The notes beneath the pieces were generated by a model, which searched no databases, was not told where the DNA came from, and was given only the letters and a program-made list of their open reading frames with translations. Both the position numbers and the translations under genes were made by a program. Shown piece by piece: positions 12,482-26,202 of a DNA stretch of 64,000 bases (positions are counted from its first letter, which is position 1; each line of letters starts with the position of its first letter). Source of the stretch: Anastatus disparis. Lineage: Eukaryota; Arthropoda; Insecta; Hymenoptera; Eupelmidae. The stretch is from positions 1,054,001 to 1,118,000 of the forward strand of contig JAFFSR010000221.1 in NCBI GenBank assembly GCA_017163975.1. The letters are read 5' to 3'.

Positions 12482-14025
12482 GTAAGTATGGAAAAGAGCG
12501 AATGGAAAATTAATCGAGCTTAACAGCAAAACTTTTATTTTTTATGTCTAATTGCACAATGAAAATTATTGTCTTTTTTCTCCCTTTTTTAAATGATTGA
12601 AAAATTAATATTTCATTGTATAACATTACAAATTCATTCATCAATTAATACATATATAAATTTTTATTTATTGATAAAAACTGAAAATTTTATTCACTAA
12701 AATTTCTTTAATAAAAAAAGGACAAAATTTTCCATTGTGTTCGCCAAAGCATACCGCATCCCATAATAAACAACAAAATATTTAAAAAAAAAAACTAAGA
12801 TCCCAGCATGATGATGAGCTTGCGCGCTGTGTGAGAGAGAAAAAAAAAAAGAAATGAGCCAATTGCACAGGTGCGGGATTTTGAAATTGGACGCGCCGGT
12901 GCTGGCTTTTTTAGTGTATATATATACATGTATATACACACATGTGTTCTCTCTCCACGTGTGTATCTTATTTCTTGCCCCAGCGCATGCGCATATTTAA
13001 AATATGTATAAGCCACCATTAAAAGCATCCTCTTGTGTTGCATTTTATTATTTTTTTTCTTCTTTTTATTGCTATAAAATGACCATGAAAAAAAAAATTA
13101 TATCTTGCCGATGCTTTTGTTCTCAATTTTAATGCTTTTTTCCTTTTGTTCAATTTTTTTTAATTTGCTTTTATTGAACAATTTGTTATTTGTAAAAATG
13201 ACATTTAATATTTTACGTTTGAAATAATATTTTGAAACTATTTTGTTAATGAAAAAATAAAACGTTATTTATTAAATGTAAAGCCAATTTTGTGATGATA
13301 TTAAATCATTTTTCTTTGTTCCAAATCACTTATAAGATTATATATTACAAATAAGCTATGATAATAATAAATTTAATTAATTTTTTGCTTTAAATTATGT
13401 GATTGAAAAGAAAATATCACATAAAAATTATTCGAAAATAATATAGTTATTTTCATTCAAAAACACGTGCCTTAACAAATCCGATTCTTTCCAATTCAAA
13501 AGAAAATCTTGTGCTTTAGTGAAAATTAAGCGATTTCATGAAATCCTCATGGTCTTTATAAAGTGTCTTGACTTGAATTAAAATTTTTCATTTCTAACTG
13601 CTGCGACAGGTAGTTTTTATTTTAAATAAACGTCGTGCGGCAGCCATATATACCCCATAAACTTTTATGTATATACAACCCGGCAATAAATTCATCCGAA
13701 AAAAGAGTGTGCTTGTTTGGTGGGCCCTCTCTTAGCAGCGTTATATTTCGTTTTCTTTCTTACCTGTTAGTCTATATATATATATAAAAATATATTCTAT
13801 ATTGCTCCTCCCAAATAGTCAAAAATCCTTGGGGCTTTTAGGCTTCAGGTAAAAGAATAAAGGAAAAGAATATAAAAAGGGGGTAGGGGAACGTCATAAT
13901 TTTGTTTGTAAGAGCGACCGATTTTTAAAAAGACGAGGAATTCCAAAGATTATTTGCCGAAAAGAGAAAAGAGAGGAACTACTACCTGATGAAAAATAAG
14001 ATGTGCAAGCAAAATCTTTGTGTGT

Positions 14026-14065
14026 TATATTATATATATAAAATATATATATATATATATATATA
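14026..14065. repeat. (TA)n microsatellite
   Basis: Alternating T and A for about 40 bases with one AA interruption near 14041. Confidence 0.9.
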
Positions 14066-14906
14066 ACCTTATCTTCTCGTGTCCTCTTTTGTTTGTTCTC
14101 TCGATCTCTCTTTTTTTTCTTCTTTTTTTCGCTTCTCTTGTAAAACTAAACAAGTCGGTGGAAGATAGAACGTTATTTTCGACAGGCTATAAAGAATAAA
14201 GCTTAATAAGAGTGATTCGTCATTATATGATCATTTTGATTTATGATGAAGAAGGAATCGTTTCCTCGGCTTGTATATTTAGTAAGGAAGCTTCAATTGC
14301 TTAGAAATAAATTCACTTAACGCATTGATTTTTTTCGATTTTTTTCGTGATTGTTAATATAGATGTAATAATCGTCTCGTTCATAATATTTTCTATTTAC
14401 CATTTTAAAAAATTGTAATATTTCTTCTTTATTAGATTGTCAAGGTAAAATAACTAAGGAGGGTTATTTTTATTTATTGAAAAACAAATTTTTTTATTTA
14501 AATATGTTTTTATTTTTAACTTGAAAATAAAATGAGGAAGTCGATAAGCTTCTCTTTTTTTGACACAATTATTGGCGGTATACGTAAAATGCTTCAAAAC
14601 ACGTGTTATAATTCAAACTGCAATAGTAAATTTCCAAACTTTTTGTCAATTTTTTTTTGTTTTTATAAATAATATATATAAATAAATAAAACCTGTAGTA
14701 CCTGTTTTAATCTCGTTGAAAAATAAATCTGGCAATGCAACACTTCCGGAATTTCTCCTACAAATCAACCAATATACCAAACTAATCTCAAATGATTCAA
14801 ATTCAATCTATAAACATTTATTTCAAAAAGCTACCAAACTCCACTGAAATTCCAGAAATAAACTATTTTTAATTAATAAAAAAATTTATTTATACATCTA
14901 AAAGTA

Positions 14907-14931
14907 AATATATATATATATATATATATAT
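14907..14931. repeat. (AT)n microsatellite
   Basis: About twelve uninterrupted AT units. Confidence 0.9.
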
Positions 14932-16348
14932 CTTTTTCCCAATCGAAGGATACTAACTCTTGTGTAATATTGTCACGTGAAATCTTACTCTCTTTTTTTT
15001 TCTTCTCTCGGCTTTTAGTATATATACGAAACTTATAGTAAAACAGACAACACGCGACTATTCTTAACAAATCTTGTTTGAATTTATATTATTGATAAGC
15101 GCGAGTTACGAGAAATGCAAGTTTTGCATGTATATATGTATATATAAATTATAAGAGAATGAGAAAAAAAAAATCTTTTGTCCGTCGTATATTAGTCGAG
15201 GGTATTATATCTTTTAAGAAACGACGAATGCTGACTTTATTTACTTGCCGATAAATATTATTCCGGTGTGTGTATATATGTGTACAGAGCCAGGTTGGAG
15301 GCGGTGGCGCATATAAGCGCGCGAACTTTCACGTTACGCAATTACAATAATCGAGGCGAGAGACAGAGAGAGACGCGGTCGATGAAAATACATGATAATT
15401 TTTTGCAAATGACTTTTCGAAAATTTTACTCTTTTTTTTTTCTCTTGAAGTTTCGGAGAAAATTCGATTTCTCGCTTTTATTTTGCTTTGTGAAATGAGA
15501 TTATTTTTTTTTTTAATTCATTACGAAATTTTTTTTTTCTTTTGTATAAAAAATAAATTGAATTCCATCTGAGATTGATATTTCGTGCGATCAGAAAAAT
15601 TAATTTTTTGTTGGAATGCGAACCTTTAACCTTCGGATGACTTGAATAAACAACTTTCTTTGTACATAATTATCTTAAATATTAATTACCATCTTAACGT
15701 ATAAAATTGATCATTTGTACAATAACAACAATTACGTAAAAATGATGATAGTAATGATGATCATTAAAATATTAAATTCTCATTTTTTTAATGAAATTAA
15801 TCCGTTTATTATTTCATCTAAATTATTTTGCCGTACATTTAAATCAATAACGCAGAATCTCACAATTTACCATTAATGATCAATAATAATAAATACCTTG
15901 AATTATGGCTCTTACATGTTTAACCGACATGAAAAGAAAAAAAAAAGAAAGAAAAAAACATTATCGATGATAATCGTCCATTTTTCCGATCCCGCACACG
16001 TTGAGATCATAAATTCATTCTACCTTCGAACTTTCACCATTTTCGTTTCTTTCTTGTTGTTTCTCCCTTTTTTTTCTTCTTAATTTTACCTTTCCGTTTT
16101 GCTCTGCTATCTTCATCTTCGGGAATAAGAGAGATAATACAGATATACGTAACGATCCTCGTAAATATTTTACCTTGAATGAAACGTAATCGTGTTTCTT
16201 TCTCTTTTCATTTGGTAACAAATCGGTACATTAATTTCGCTATGAATTATTGAATAATTGACATCATTCATAAACAATTTTACACATTTTATACATTTTT
16301 CAATATTATTTGTTTTAATAATAATGAATCTATCCAAAAAGTGAACGA

Positions 16349-16494
16349 TATATGGTCAATGTCCCAATTGCTACTCGCTGTTAGAAATGAACCTATTACT
16401 AACCGCTCAATGTTATTTAGATACAAAAAAAAATTTTTAACAATGAACGGCTAGTAATAGGTTCGTGAGTAGCAATTGGGACATTGACCATATA
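16349..16494. repeat. Long foldback (hairpin) element
   Basis: Positions 16349-16376 and 16467-16494 are perfect 28-bp inverted repeats. Further in, 16389-16414 pairs with 16439-16464 at 23 of 26 positions. A 12-nt versus 2-nt asymmetric bulge (16377-16388 and 16465-16466) and a 24-nt A/T loop (16415-16438) separate them. The transcript would fold into a stem of about 54 bp. It could be a foldback MITE or a long hairpin RNA; no clear target-site duplication is visible beyond a possible TA. Confidence 0.85.
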
Positions 16495-19400
16495 AATAGA
16501 TCTTTCAACCTCTCACACCATCTTACAAAAAAAAATCATTTTCTCCTCTCTCTTCCTCTCCTGTAACATCGCAAACAATAATTTGACGCCCTTGGCCCAC
16601 GCGATCGCGTTTATTATTATTATATTTTTCGTTTCTTTTTCTTCTTTCATTTTAACCGGTGTGTGTGTCGGCAAGCAAACGCTGGGTTATAGCGCGACCG
16701 AGTGAGCTTTCATCCACGCGTCTCGTATATCTACATATACACACATATGATGTATATATATATATATGTATATAGCGGGACTGCAATTTTTCTTGAAGGT
16801 TGTCTTGTAGCTCCGCAGAGAAGAGAGAAAAAAAAGAGAAATAAAAAGAAAGAAAGAAACCAACAAATTACCTTTAATTCGAAGGCTTATACGAAGGTAT
16901 GTATCTCTTCGAAATGTACGATTTTGGGACTCTCCGGCAAAAATAATGTATAACCTATTATTAGTTTGCTCTGTGAGTTAAAGAAGAGAAACCAATTTTT
17001 CGCGCGCGCGTATATATGCTCCCGCACACACAAACACACATACACACATTTTAAATAAAGGATATATCGACATTGTAAAAGTCTTGAATGTCTAAAAAGA
17101 ATGTTTAGCGAGAAATGTTGAATTTTAGAAGAGATAAATAGTGGTATCGAATTTTGGAGAAAAAAAATTTTTAGGAATTAATTTGTAGGTTTGTCCATAG
17201 AATTTTAGGTAAATTTGATATTTTATTCTAATTAATACGTATAAGCATCATTAAAAACGACTAAAGGACGGTGATTGATGAAGCATTAATAATCAGTTCA
17301 TTAAATTTCAATCGGTTAAAAAAAAAAAAATTTTCGTTTGCAAAGAAAATTGTAAATACCGATGTAATGAAGCTTTTAACAAGTGACATTAACAACATTA
17401 TTAATCAGTGTCATCATCCAAAGAAAATTATTTGTATTTTTGTTATTTGGTGCAATTTGAAATTTTTTCATTGTCATGTAACAAATGTCAATTTAGAGAT
17501 TATGATTTGCATTTTTATTTAACAATAAACTACATTTTCATATATTATAATATTTATAATCACTAAATTTCCTATCAATAAATAACCCATTTTTACAAAA
17601 TTCCGCCCAAACAATCACACCAATAATAAAATAGACATTTTAATTCTTAAATATCACAACTTCATCAAAACTTAATCTTAACAAACACTTTTCGATTCTC
17701 TCTCTTCCATTCAAATTTACACACATTGATGACTCAGCTGACTGCATCAATGTCTATCGATCAAATATTCTTCCTCCTTCTTTTCTATACTCCGTTCGTT
17801 TAAACCTACTAAATACAATTTCCTGCCGATAAAATCCCGTCGTGTTGTTGTATACGATTTATTCGTTTGTTTGATCCTCGAAAAATCGACAGAACCAAAA
17901 GCTTAAAGAATAAAATTTTGAAGAAAGAAACGGAAGAGAGGAGCCTATATATATATGTGATCTTCGTGAGTAGAATGTAAAAATTTTTTGGGAGCATCTC
18001 TTTGCCTTTTTTTTCTTTCTTTTTGGGGAGCTCCAGACGACGACGACGGTCGAGGTCGCGTTTCCTCGAATTCGGCAGTCGCGAGAAACTTGGACGATTT
18101 ATGTGCTCAGAACAACCTTCGATGATTTTATTTTTCATTTTTTTTTCTCTAGTTGGGTTCCCCCAAATTTTTTTTTCCTTTCTTTTTTTCAATTTTTAAT
18201 GGGTCGGCATACAAGGAAATGATGATATAGTCGAGCAATTTTTTTTTTATCGGTGGGTCTGTTTGAATTAATTGTTATTCAAAACTCTTTCGATGCTCAA
18301 GATATCTTTTCTTCTTTGTTCAAATTTCATCAAAGTTATATGAGAAAATGATGAAATTAATTAAATTGTTCAATAAATTTTCATTATAAGGTTGCACTAT
18401 ACGATGCACAACAAAAAAAAAGAAGAAATTTTATATGAATCAGGAACATTGTATCTCTTCATTTGAATATCATGCAACATGCAAGTTCCATCTAAATATA
18501 TTTAAAGTTTTCAGTAAACCAGTAATTTCTAACGTACAATGACATTCATTCAATGGAATATCCAATGAAATTTCGTAGAATCATTTCTTCTTCTCTTTCT
18601 TATTTTTTTATTCTCTTTATTTTGAACGTTCGTCATTATACGAGATTATATACCACGTTTGCTTTTTTGTCAGTGCAACGAAGATTTCTTTTTTATATAC
18701 ATACGTATTCCTTTTATTCTATTCTTGTTGTTATGCATACATTAAACCAATCGCTACTTTGACAAAAAAAAAAAAAATAAAGTAAAAAACTAAAGAAACC
18801 GAGTTATCTCAAAATCCAAACAGGCCTATCTTAGTTTTTCGTCGCCTGTATCAGTTTAGTTCCCAATGTTTTTAAAACAGATCTTCTCCTTTTTTCTATT
18901 CTTTTTTTCTCTCGTCTTCGTGTATACGAGTCTCTTTGTTGCTTCTGAGCCTGTCATAAAAATCCATCTTGTCGAACGTCTATGAGCTGTGCTTGTTTCT
19001 CAATTGTTACTGTTGTTTACATAACACGTTGCTAAGAATTGTGTTAATGTACTAGTCTAATTATATATTCCCTTTCTTTTATTGTAAATATAATATCAAT
19101 CAATAAAAAAAGTGATCCATTGTAAACAAAATTGCTTATGACGAGGATTAATATAGTGCCTGTCAAATGTATAATAGTAAAATAATCCTCTTAGACACCT
19201 CATCGACTGTCTTTCATTCAGTTTAAAATTAAAAAAAGAGATATCGATATCCTGTAGAAAAAATAAAGTAGTCGATCAAAAAACAAAATTGAAAAAACAG
19301 CAAAAAAAATCTTAAAATAACAAACCACTTTGCTTAAACATTAAAAAAAAAATTATATAAATACGTAACAAAAGGCTCTCGTTGTGTGTCTGCATTATCG

Positions 19401-19730
19401 CTCGAGTCGGAGAGATGTTGGAAAAAAAGCACGTGGTCCGGTAAGATACGTATACGTATATCTTTATAATACTCAGGTATATACTCAGCTTTGTGTGTCG
19501 CGCAAGTATAACGCGTTCCTCACGCGGTTCTGTATATGTTCAAGGCCGATCACGAGTTGTATGTTGTGTGTATATATATATATATATAAAAGAAGAGAGT
19601 GTAATATTTTTTTTTTTTCGTCGGTCTGTACGTACCCGCGTGGTTGTTGCAAGTTACCCGATTTTTCAATGGCACTTTTATTATAGACAGAAAGGAGATG
19701 GTTATAATAATGTCCTCGTTCTCTCTTGCC

Positions 19731-19737
19731 TGTGTGT

Positions 19738-19792
<55 letters not shown>
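19731..19792. repeat. (TG)n microsatellite
   Basis: About 31 TG units with one TA interruption at 19741-19742. It is the longest pure dinucleotide tract in the window and is likely length-polymorphic. Confidence 0.95.
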
Positions 19793-19793
<1 letters not shown>

Positions 19794-20593
19794 AAAAGGA
19801 AAAACGCGAAAGCAATAGTTTGAGAGAATTTATATATGACTTTTTACAATGTTAATTTTTGCGAGAGACGCTGAAGCAGGATCTAGTTTCTTTCTTTATT
19901 TTCTTTTTTATAATAATAGGAAAAAAAATGTTGTTTTCATATATTAAATCAGTATTTGCTTTTAAATTGTTAAATTATGATTATTATGATAATCAATTCA
20001 CTTATTAGCTTTCGGTAATATTTAAGTTGAAGAAAAAAAATATGTCCGTAAACTTTAAATAATATTTTTAATGTTAATGTCAATATGCTTTGTTGGTTCA
20101 TTGAATAACGGACGAAAATTGACAGTTTACAGATTTGACTTTAGCTTCAAGTAAATATTACGTCTACAATAGCATACTATAAATAGTCGTTCTTTGTTTT
20201 AACAAGTGATAACTCCTCGTGATAATTTTTTTTCCCAAAAACTTCACGTTTCTTTAATTAGTATTAATAAATAATGATATCACTAAAGAAACGAAATATT
20301 TAATAACTAAAGAATAAAGATTTATATATTTTTGTGCAATAAATTGATTCTAATGAAAAATTAAAAATTGAAAGAAAATACTAAATATTACTTTATTATA
20401 AAAATGAAAAAAAAACTGTTTACGAATAAATAAATAAAGAACACGTGGATTAACAATGAGTAATAAAGGAAGGGGGATGGTAGCCTCGAGTTGAGCGCCG
20501 CTGAAACATCGGAATCGTTGAACCACGGAGTGGTTCAGTGGCTCCAAGGCCGGCGGAAACTCAAGCTGGTGTGTTGCCTCTTCACTTTATACA

Positions 20594-20615
20594 CATATAT
20601 ATATATATATATATA
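20594..20615. repeat. (AT)n microsatellite
   Basis: About eleven AT units just upstream of a mixed-composition, CpG-containing stretch at 20617-20695. Confidence 0.9.
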
Positions 20616-21060
20616 GAAAACGGGCGTCACAGAGAGCGCAGGATGCGCGCCAGAGAGAGAGAAGGCCCCCGAAGAGTAGACCCCAATGGAAAGGCCTTTT
20701 TACATTATAAACGTTCTCTCGCTTGTGCACTTATATTTCTTCTTTTTCTATATACTCTCCTTCTTTCTCTCAGTCTCTCTCTTTCTCGCTTTTGCTTAAC
20801 ACGAGAGCGCCTTTATAAACTTGAAGCTCCGAGCCTTCTTCCTTCCTTCTTTCGTTTTTCTTTTGCCCTGTGCATTTCGTTTTTTTTCTTATTTTATTCT
20901 TTTCTTTCTTTCTCTCTCACTCTTTTTCTTTGCTTCCGAAGTCGCGCAGTGGCAGGCCAAAGAGAAGCTTTACAATGGATCGTGAGAAACGCACGATATA
21001 TATCGAAAAGTTTTGTGTGTGGAGCACAAGCTTTAAAACAAGCGATAGAACGCGGAGTTT

Positions 21061-21084
21061 GAGAGAGAGAGAGAGAGAGAGAGA
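21061..21084. repeat. (GA)12 microsatellite
   Basis: Twelve GA units. GA/CT tracts recur throughout the intron (also near 4878, 9655, 39187, 42239 and 48148) and could bind GAGA-type factors. Confidence 0.9.
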
Positions 21085-21400
21085 AGTTTCTACTTCTTTT
21101 TTTCAGCGAGAAAAATGTAATGATTATTTAAGAGATTTGTCATTTAGATTCTTCATCTTTCGGAGATAAAAAATAAAATCGATGATTTATTTTTTTACAC
21201 TTTGTATGGTATAATGTCATTCATCGAAATTATAAAATAATTATGACGCAAATTCATTTAATAATAAAAATCCAAGAAAAATTTATGACGCACAACGCTA
21301 AGCAACTAAATGAAAATGAAAAAAAAAAATGATTTTTTATTTTTAACGCAAGACTTTTTAAAACTATCAAACAAAGCATAAATAATCGCCTCGTTATTTA

Positions 21401-21421
21401 AAATGCACGGTACGTGCATTT
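21401..21421. repeat. 9-bp dyad AAATGCACG-GTA-CGTGCATTT
   Basis: Perfect 9-bp arms at 21401-21409 and 21413-21421 are separated by three bases. The site is short but mixed in composition. A protein-binding dyad is possible; no further context supports it. Confidence 0.35.
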
Positions 21422-22168
21422 ATTTACTTGTTGGCGAAGTCTCTTTTGAATTTGATGATGTTTCTTTTGTACGTTAAAAAAAAAGTTGCATATAAACTTA
21501 CGCGCTATGTTAATAAAGCAGAAACTTCATATTCTTTTTTTTTCAATTACAATTTTACACCAAAGTTGTAATCTACAATTGTGAAATAACGTTAAATTAT
21601 CCGTTTAGATATGAAGTCGGTTGTTTATTGTATTTTAGAAATGAAAATATTGTTTAACGTTTCGTAATACGATACAATCAACATTTGAGAACACATGCTT
21701 TATGAGAAAATTGTATTGTAAACATTAATGCGCTACACATATCAAACATATACAAGAAAGGAAAAAAAGGTTTAACAATGCGTTGAATAAAAATGTTAAG
21801 AATTTACACCGTTTCATTATTATCGTAAATATTATCTATGCACCTTAACCGTATGCATACAATTTTTTATTGTTTTGTTAAACATTTAACTATTTAATAA
21901 CAACACCATGTAAATATTTTAATTTAAAAGCTTCCACTTAACTTTTTAAAGAGTACAGAAAACAAGAAAGAAAAAAAAGTTCATTGTTACAACAATTCTT
22001 TAATACAATTTCTCTCTCTCTCTCATCACCGTGTAAGAAGAAGAAGAAAAAAAAGAGACGCATTACAATGTTTTGCTCTCCCGCATCGTTCTTTCTTTCT
22101 CCTTTTTATTATCTTGACATCGTGTCGCGTCTCTCCCACTTTTTTAAGCGTATGGGTCCTCGGTTCGA

Positions 22169-22179
22169 CCCCCCCCCCC
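22169..22179. repeat. C11 homopolymer
   Basis: Eleven consecutive C bases in a pyrimidine-rich stretch, unusual in a window where homopolymers are almost all A or T. Confidence 0.85.
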
Positions 22180-23290
22180 TTCCCTCTCTCCCTTACTTTC
22201 CAGTATAAATTCCAGGGCCCTCGTTTTCGCTTTCATTCGTATAAACATATACATATATATATATGCATGTACATATACACGTGTATGTTGAAAGCAACCA
22301 TTTTAGGAATGAAATTTGCGAGATTATGCACTTGGGTCTCAAATAGTCTATAGTTATAAACTAAGCAAAAGAAGAAGATGAGATGTATATATAAACACGC
22401 TTAAAAGAAAGAAAAGTAACAAGTGCAAGTGCATGTTATTTCTACATACCGCAAGGACGAAAGAAAGCCACACACGTATAATACCAAAGTATCATGTTTT
22501 TTTTTTTTTCGTACTCGCGGATCTTGACACTGAAGTGCAATGCGCGCGTGGCTTGTCGATGTCTGTTGAGTATATACGGGGTTTTATGCAATTTGTTGTT
22601 GTTTCACAAATTTTTATTGATTTTTATCGATATTTTTTTAAACAATTTTTTAATGTTGATCGAAATTTTTAAAATTATTTGAATTTTTATTCGTATGAAT
22701 TATCTAAAATTTCGATAAATAAAAATAAAATTTATAATAAATAAATATTGTAAAACTTAACGCTAAACATTTCCCTTTTAATTTAATTATAAATTATAAT
22801 TCAAACAGTGATATAAAACGACAAAGTAAATTATTCTCGTAACAGTAACGCATAAGACTCGCCAGGTCAATTAAAGTCTATCAAATGTCTTTCTCTTCTA
22901 TCCTTCTCTTTCTCTCTTACACTACCACCTAAAAAGAGTATGGTATATATACGTGACGACGACGACGCATTTAGTTCTTTAGCACGTTAGAAAAAGAGAA
23001 GCAAAAAGCTCTCTCTTTCTCTCTCTCGAAAGTTGCTTAAAACTTGCTTGCGGTTTATTTTCGAGCGCTAGTATAGTACAGTATAAGAGAGTCGCAATAG
23101 CCATACAACCCCTAAAAAAGGAAAATTACAAAGAGCCAGAGCTTTGGTCTGTGTATGCGTGCCTATGTAGCATGTAGATGAGAGTTCGTCGCGCCGAACA
23201 CAACGACCAAGACGACAACGACAACTGTACGACGAAGAAGACGGCTACGACGAAGAAACGATGAACGATGACGACTACTACTACTGTAAC

Positions 23291-23320
23291 CAACGAACTT
23301 TCCTGGAAGTTTGATCTATT
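23291..23320 (+). promoter_or_regulatory. STAT-like site, copy 1 of a repeated motif
   Basis: TTCCTGGAA (23300-23308) matches the TTCNNNGAA STAT consensus. It sits within a longer block CAACGA..AACTTT..GTTTGATCTAT that recurs 570 bp downstream. It lies at the edge of a degenerate ACG/CGA-rich tract (about 23180-23285). Confidence 0.4.
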
Positions 23321-23859
23321 TCGACATGTGCTAAGATATAAACTTTCTCGAAAACTTACGTCTAAAAGTTTAATTATTCCTTTTAACATTTTGTTTTACT
23401 TTTTGCTTTTTCAAGTTCTCAATAGAAAATGTACATTATGACTTTTTATAGATATTTATAGGAAAAGCTCTGCATATGGTTATTGAATTGACGTTAAATG
23501 ATATGATATTCGGATAAAAAAAGTTTTCAAATACAATTCTCTTATTTAATTTTACAAAAACCTTGCATCCGACACGCGTTAACTTCAAATTTGCAAGGAT
23601 GTAACCAGCATCCAACTGGTGCATGTATATGTAAGCTGGAAAAATATTCGACGCAAAAGACAAATATAGTCTCTAGTTAACACATATAACGTATAATGTA
23701 CTTGCTAAAGATGTTACTTTTATATATACCCCCCAACGTGTCGCCGTACTCTCAAGCGCGCATGTCCTCTGCAGTTTTGACTCCATTATAAACGCTCGTT
23801 CTATATACTTTATGCATGTATATGTTGTATATAAACGTGTGGGTATGTGTATGTGTTTG

Positions 23860-23892
23860 CAACGATGAACTTTCCTGGAAAGTTTGATCTAT
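23860..23892 (+). promoter_or_regulatory. STAT-like site, copy 2 of the repeated motif
   Basis: TTCCTGGAA (23872-23880) lies in a perfect dyad AACTTTCC-T-GGAAAGTT, flanked by CAACGA on the left and TGATCTAT on the right. It matches copy 1 apart from a TG insertion and one extra A. Shared flanks beyond the core argue for duplication or constraint. Confidence 0.4.
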
Positions 23893-26140
23893 ATATTCAA
23901 CAACTATGTAGATAAATCTTTCCATTTATATGAAATTTTTGCTATTTGCTATTCTGTTATTCATGAAAAATGTATATAGGTACTCTATTTTTGATGGAAA
24001 AAAAAGCTTTTGTTGATATTTTTATATTGAATTCCAAACTAAAAAATTCAGATTGAAAAACTGATGCATAATTTAATTTTCTACGCCATGCCATTCACAA
24101 TTATAACAAGCAAAATATATATTCTATTAATATAGTTGTAGCAAAGTTTTTGATACGAATTTTCGTTTATTCCTACGGGACGCAAGGTTATAAACAAGTT
24201 TTCCATTGCCATTGTTCTCTCTCGGTTAAGTTGAAATTTGACATTATAAAGGCCCTAAGTGGTATAGCGCAAACTAGACGTACAAAGAAGAAAATTCAAG
24301 CTTGCGTTTCAATGTCTATTATCATTGCGGGCAATAAGTACATGCATCTGTCATGTGTATATATACATTCATAAATATATGCATACATACGTTTATATAT
24401 AGGAGTTCAAAACCGTTTCTGACTTTGCCGTCGTACTTTTTTTTTAGTGTTTCGCATTATTGCTCGCGAAGGACACAAAAGGCCTAGAGAGCGAGAAAGG
24501 ATGAAAAAGAAAAGATATTAAATGAAAAAAGAAGCAACAAAACAAAAGAAAAATAAAGAAAAGACAGAAGTAGAAGGGGAGAGAGAGAGAAACAGACGAC
24601 TTCTTTAGAGAAGTGCATGTTACGATCGTAATAGGGCTAAATTACAAGGAGGACGTTGGTTATTACCTCGCGGCTTACAGGTTGTCATTTGTTGTTGTTG
24701 TCCATATTGCTTATATAGACTTATTTTTTTACTCTTATCTTCTTTCTTTCTTTCTCTGTATTTCTTTGCTGCACTTTTTTTTTCTTCTTTTTCTTTATTT
24801 TTCTTTTATTTGTTGGTTGGAAAGAAAACAAAAAGAGAGCAAGTAAAAATGGAGTTCGCGAAAAATTCTCATTTAACGCCGTGCAAAAATCGCCGAGCCG
24901 TGGAACAAGGCCGTGTTGTTTTAAAGTTGAAACAGAAAGGATGAAAAAAGGAAAGAGAGACTCTTTCTTTTTTTTAAAAAAAAAAAAGAAATTGATGCGT
25001 GTATTGAATGTGGAGAACGGAAAAAGCATTCATTTGGTTAAATGGGTAATGAAATATTTTAACTTCACCTGTTCTGCTTTTTGTTGTATTTTGAACTTTC
25101 TTTATCGGAACGAATTCGATTTTACGGTTATTGTATACGTTGCTTCAAAAAGAATGCCAAATTTTATTTTAAAAAGTTTATCAAAATTCATTCTGAAATT
25201 TGTATTTTATGTAATATTTTGGATTCTTTTCTATAAAATCCAATTTTCTATCAAATTAGTTTCCAAATCTCAATTTTTCTATTAAGACAAATCTAAATTT
25301 AAAGATTGCACCGGAGTCCGTTTTGTAACCACAAATAAGAAAAAAGAAAAACAACATTATTGACATTGCACAATTTGTTTTCGCAAAAAAAAGGGTTCCC
25401 TTGTGTACTTATCCAAGAGGAAGTTTCGTAAGATGGGGTTCCAAGGTAAGACCTCGTACTCTTTTCTTCCAATGTTACCAATTTCTTTTTTCTTTTTTTT
25501 TTTGTTCTTTTGAACTTTTTTTTATTATAAGTAGTGCAAAACCATCATTTTCTTCTTTCCTTCCTGAAAGTTTACCATTTCGACAGTTACAGTCAAACTT
25601 TACAGTCGTAAAGTTTTATTGACTTGTAATTGTCGATTCTTTATTTTATCTTTTCCTTTTTTTTTTGGTTCGAAAATAAAGAAACAGAAAAAATCGAAGG
25701 TCGGCTACGGCTTACATAAAAATAAAATAATTGATGAAAATTTCATAATTTAAAAATGAAAAGAAAAAAAAATAATTTCGCCGGTGTTTTTAATGCTATC
25801 AAAAATTGGTCATAATAAAAACGAATCACCTTTTAAACTCACGGACTCCGAAGCGTAATCATCATCATTGCAAAAGTGAAGATTCGAAAAATCTCTATAC
25901 ACACATGCTTACGCACGCGTAATGTAAGGCTTTTGTATATCATAGTTCGAAGTTATGTATTTTCTATAATGAACATAGCTTCGCTTCTATATATAAGCAT
26001 TCTATATATACGATATTTCTATAGATACCATCTTATTGATTTCCATAATGAACCTTGAAAATCGCTATTGATGTTTATATACAAAGCTTATAACGTTTTT
26101 CTCTCTTCTTTTTTTTATTGATATTACAAAGCCCTTCTAT

Positions 26141-26202
26141 AAGCACTTGTGTAAATAAATATTAATTTATTCTACGAGTGTACATATACGCTACAAGTGC
26201 TT
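26141..26202. repeat. 10-bp inverted repeat AAGCACTTGT / ACAAGTGCTT
   Basis: Perfect 10-bp arms at 26141-26150 and 26193-26202 enclose a 42-nt AT-rich loop. It resembles the ends of a very small foldback or a weak hairpin. Confidence 0.35.

Larger units (their letters stand above)
12490..16348. other. Intron sequence without a gene
   Basis: AT-rich with TA microsatellites. Two weak AG|GT juxtapositions (13609|13610 and 13848|13849) were considered and not accepted as recursive sites. A short CpG-rich patch at about 15295-15375 has no recognisable content. Confidence 0.7.

Noticed and set aside
13590..13620. AG|GT juxtaposition (GACAG|GTAGTT) after a T-rich stretch with CTAAC
   Set aside because: The donor half GTAGTT is poor and there is no following GTAAGT donor or shared RS-exon block.
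13825..13860. TTCAG|GTAAAAG juxtaposition
   Set aside because: The pyrimidine tract is broken by purines and the donor lacks G at +5; no companion donor follows.
15001..15030. CGGCTTTTAGTA, resembling the end of RS-exon 2
   Set aside because: It continues TATATA rather than a donor, and no AG|GTAAG lies about 50 nt upstream.
19493..19855. 120-aa open frame with a Cys-Val run
   Set aside because: It is the translation of the (TG)n microsatellite.
22155..22180. B-box-like GGTTCGACCCC
   Set aside because: No A box lies at tRNA spacing upstream; it is part of a C run.
25380..25460. Possible small exon ending CCAAG|GTAAGA
   Set aside because: No acceptable acceptor upstream and no recognisable peptide.
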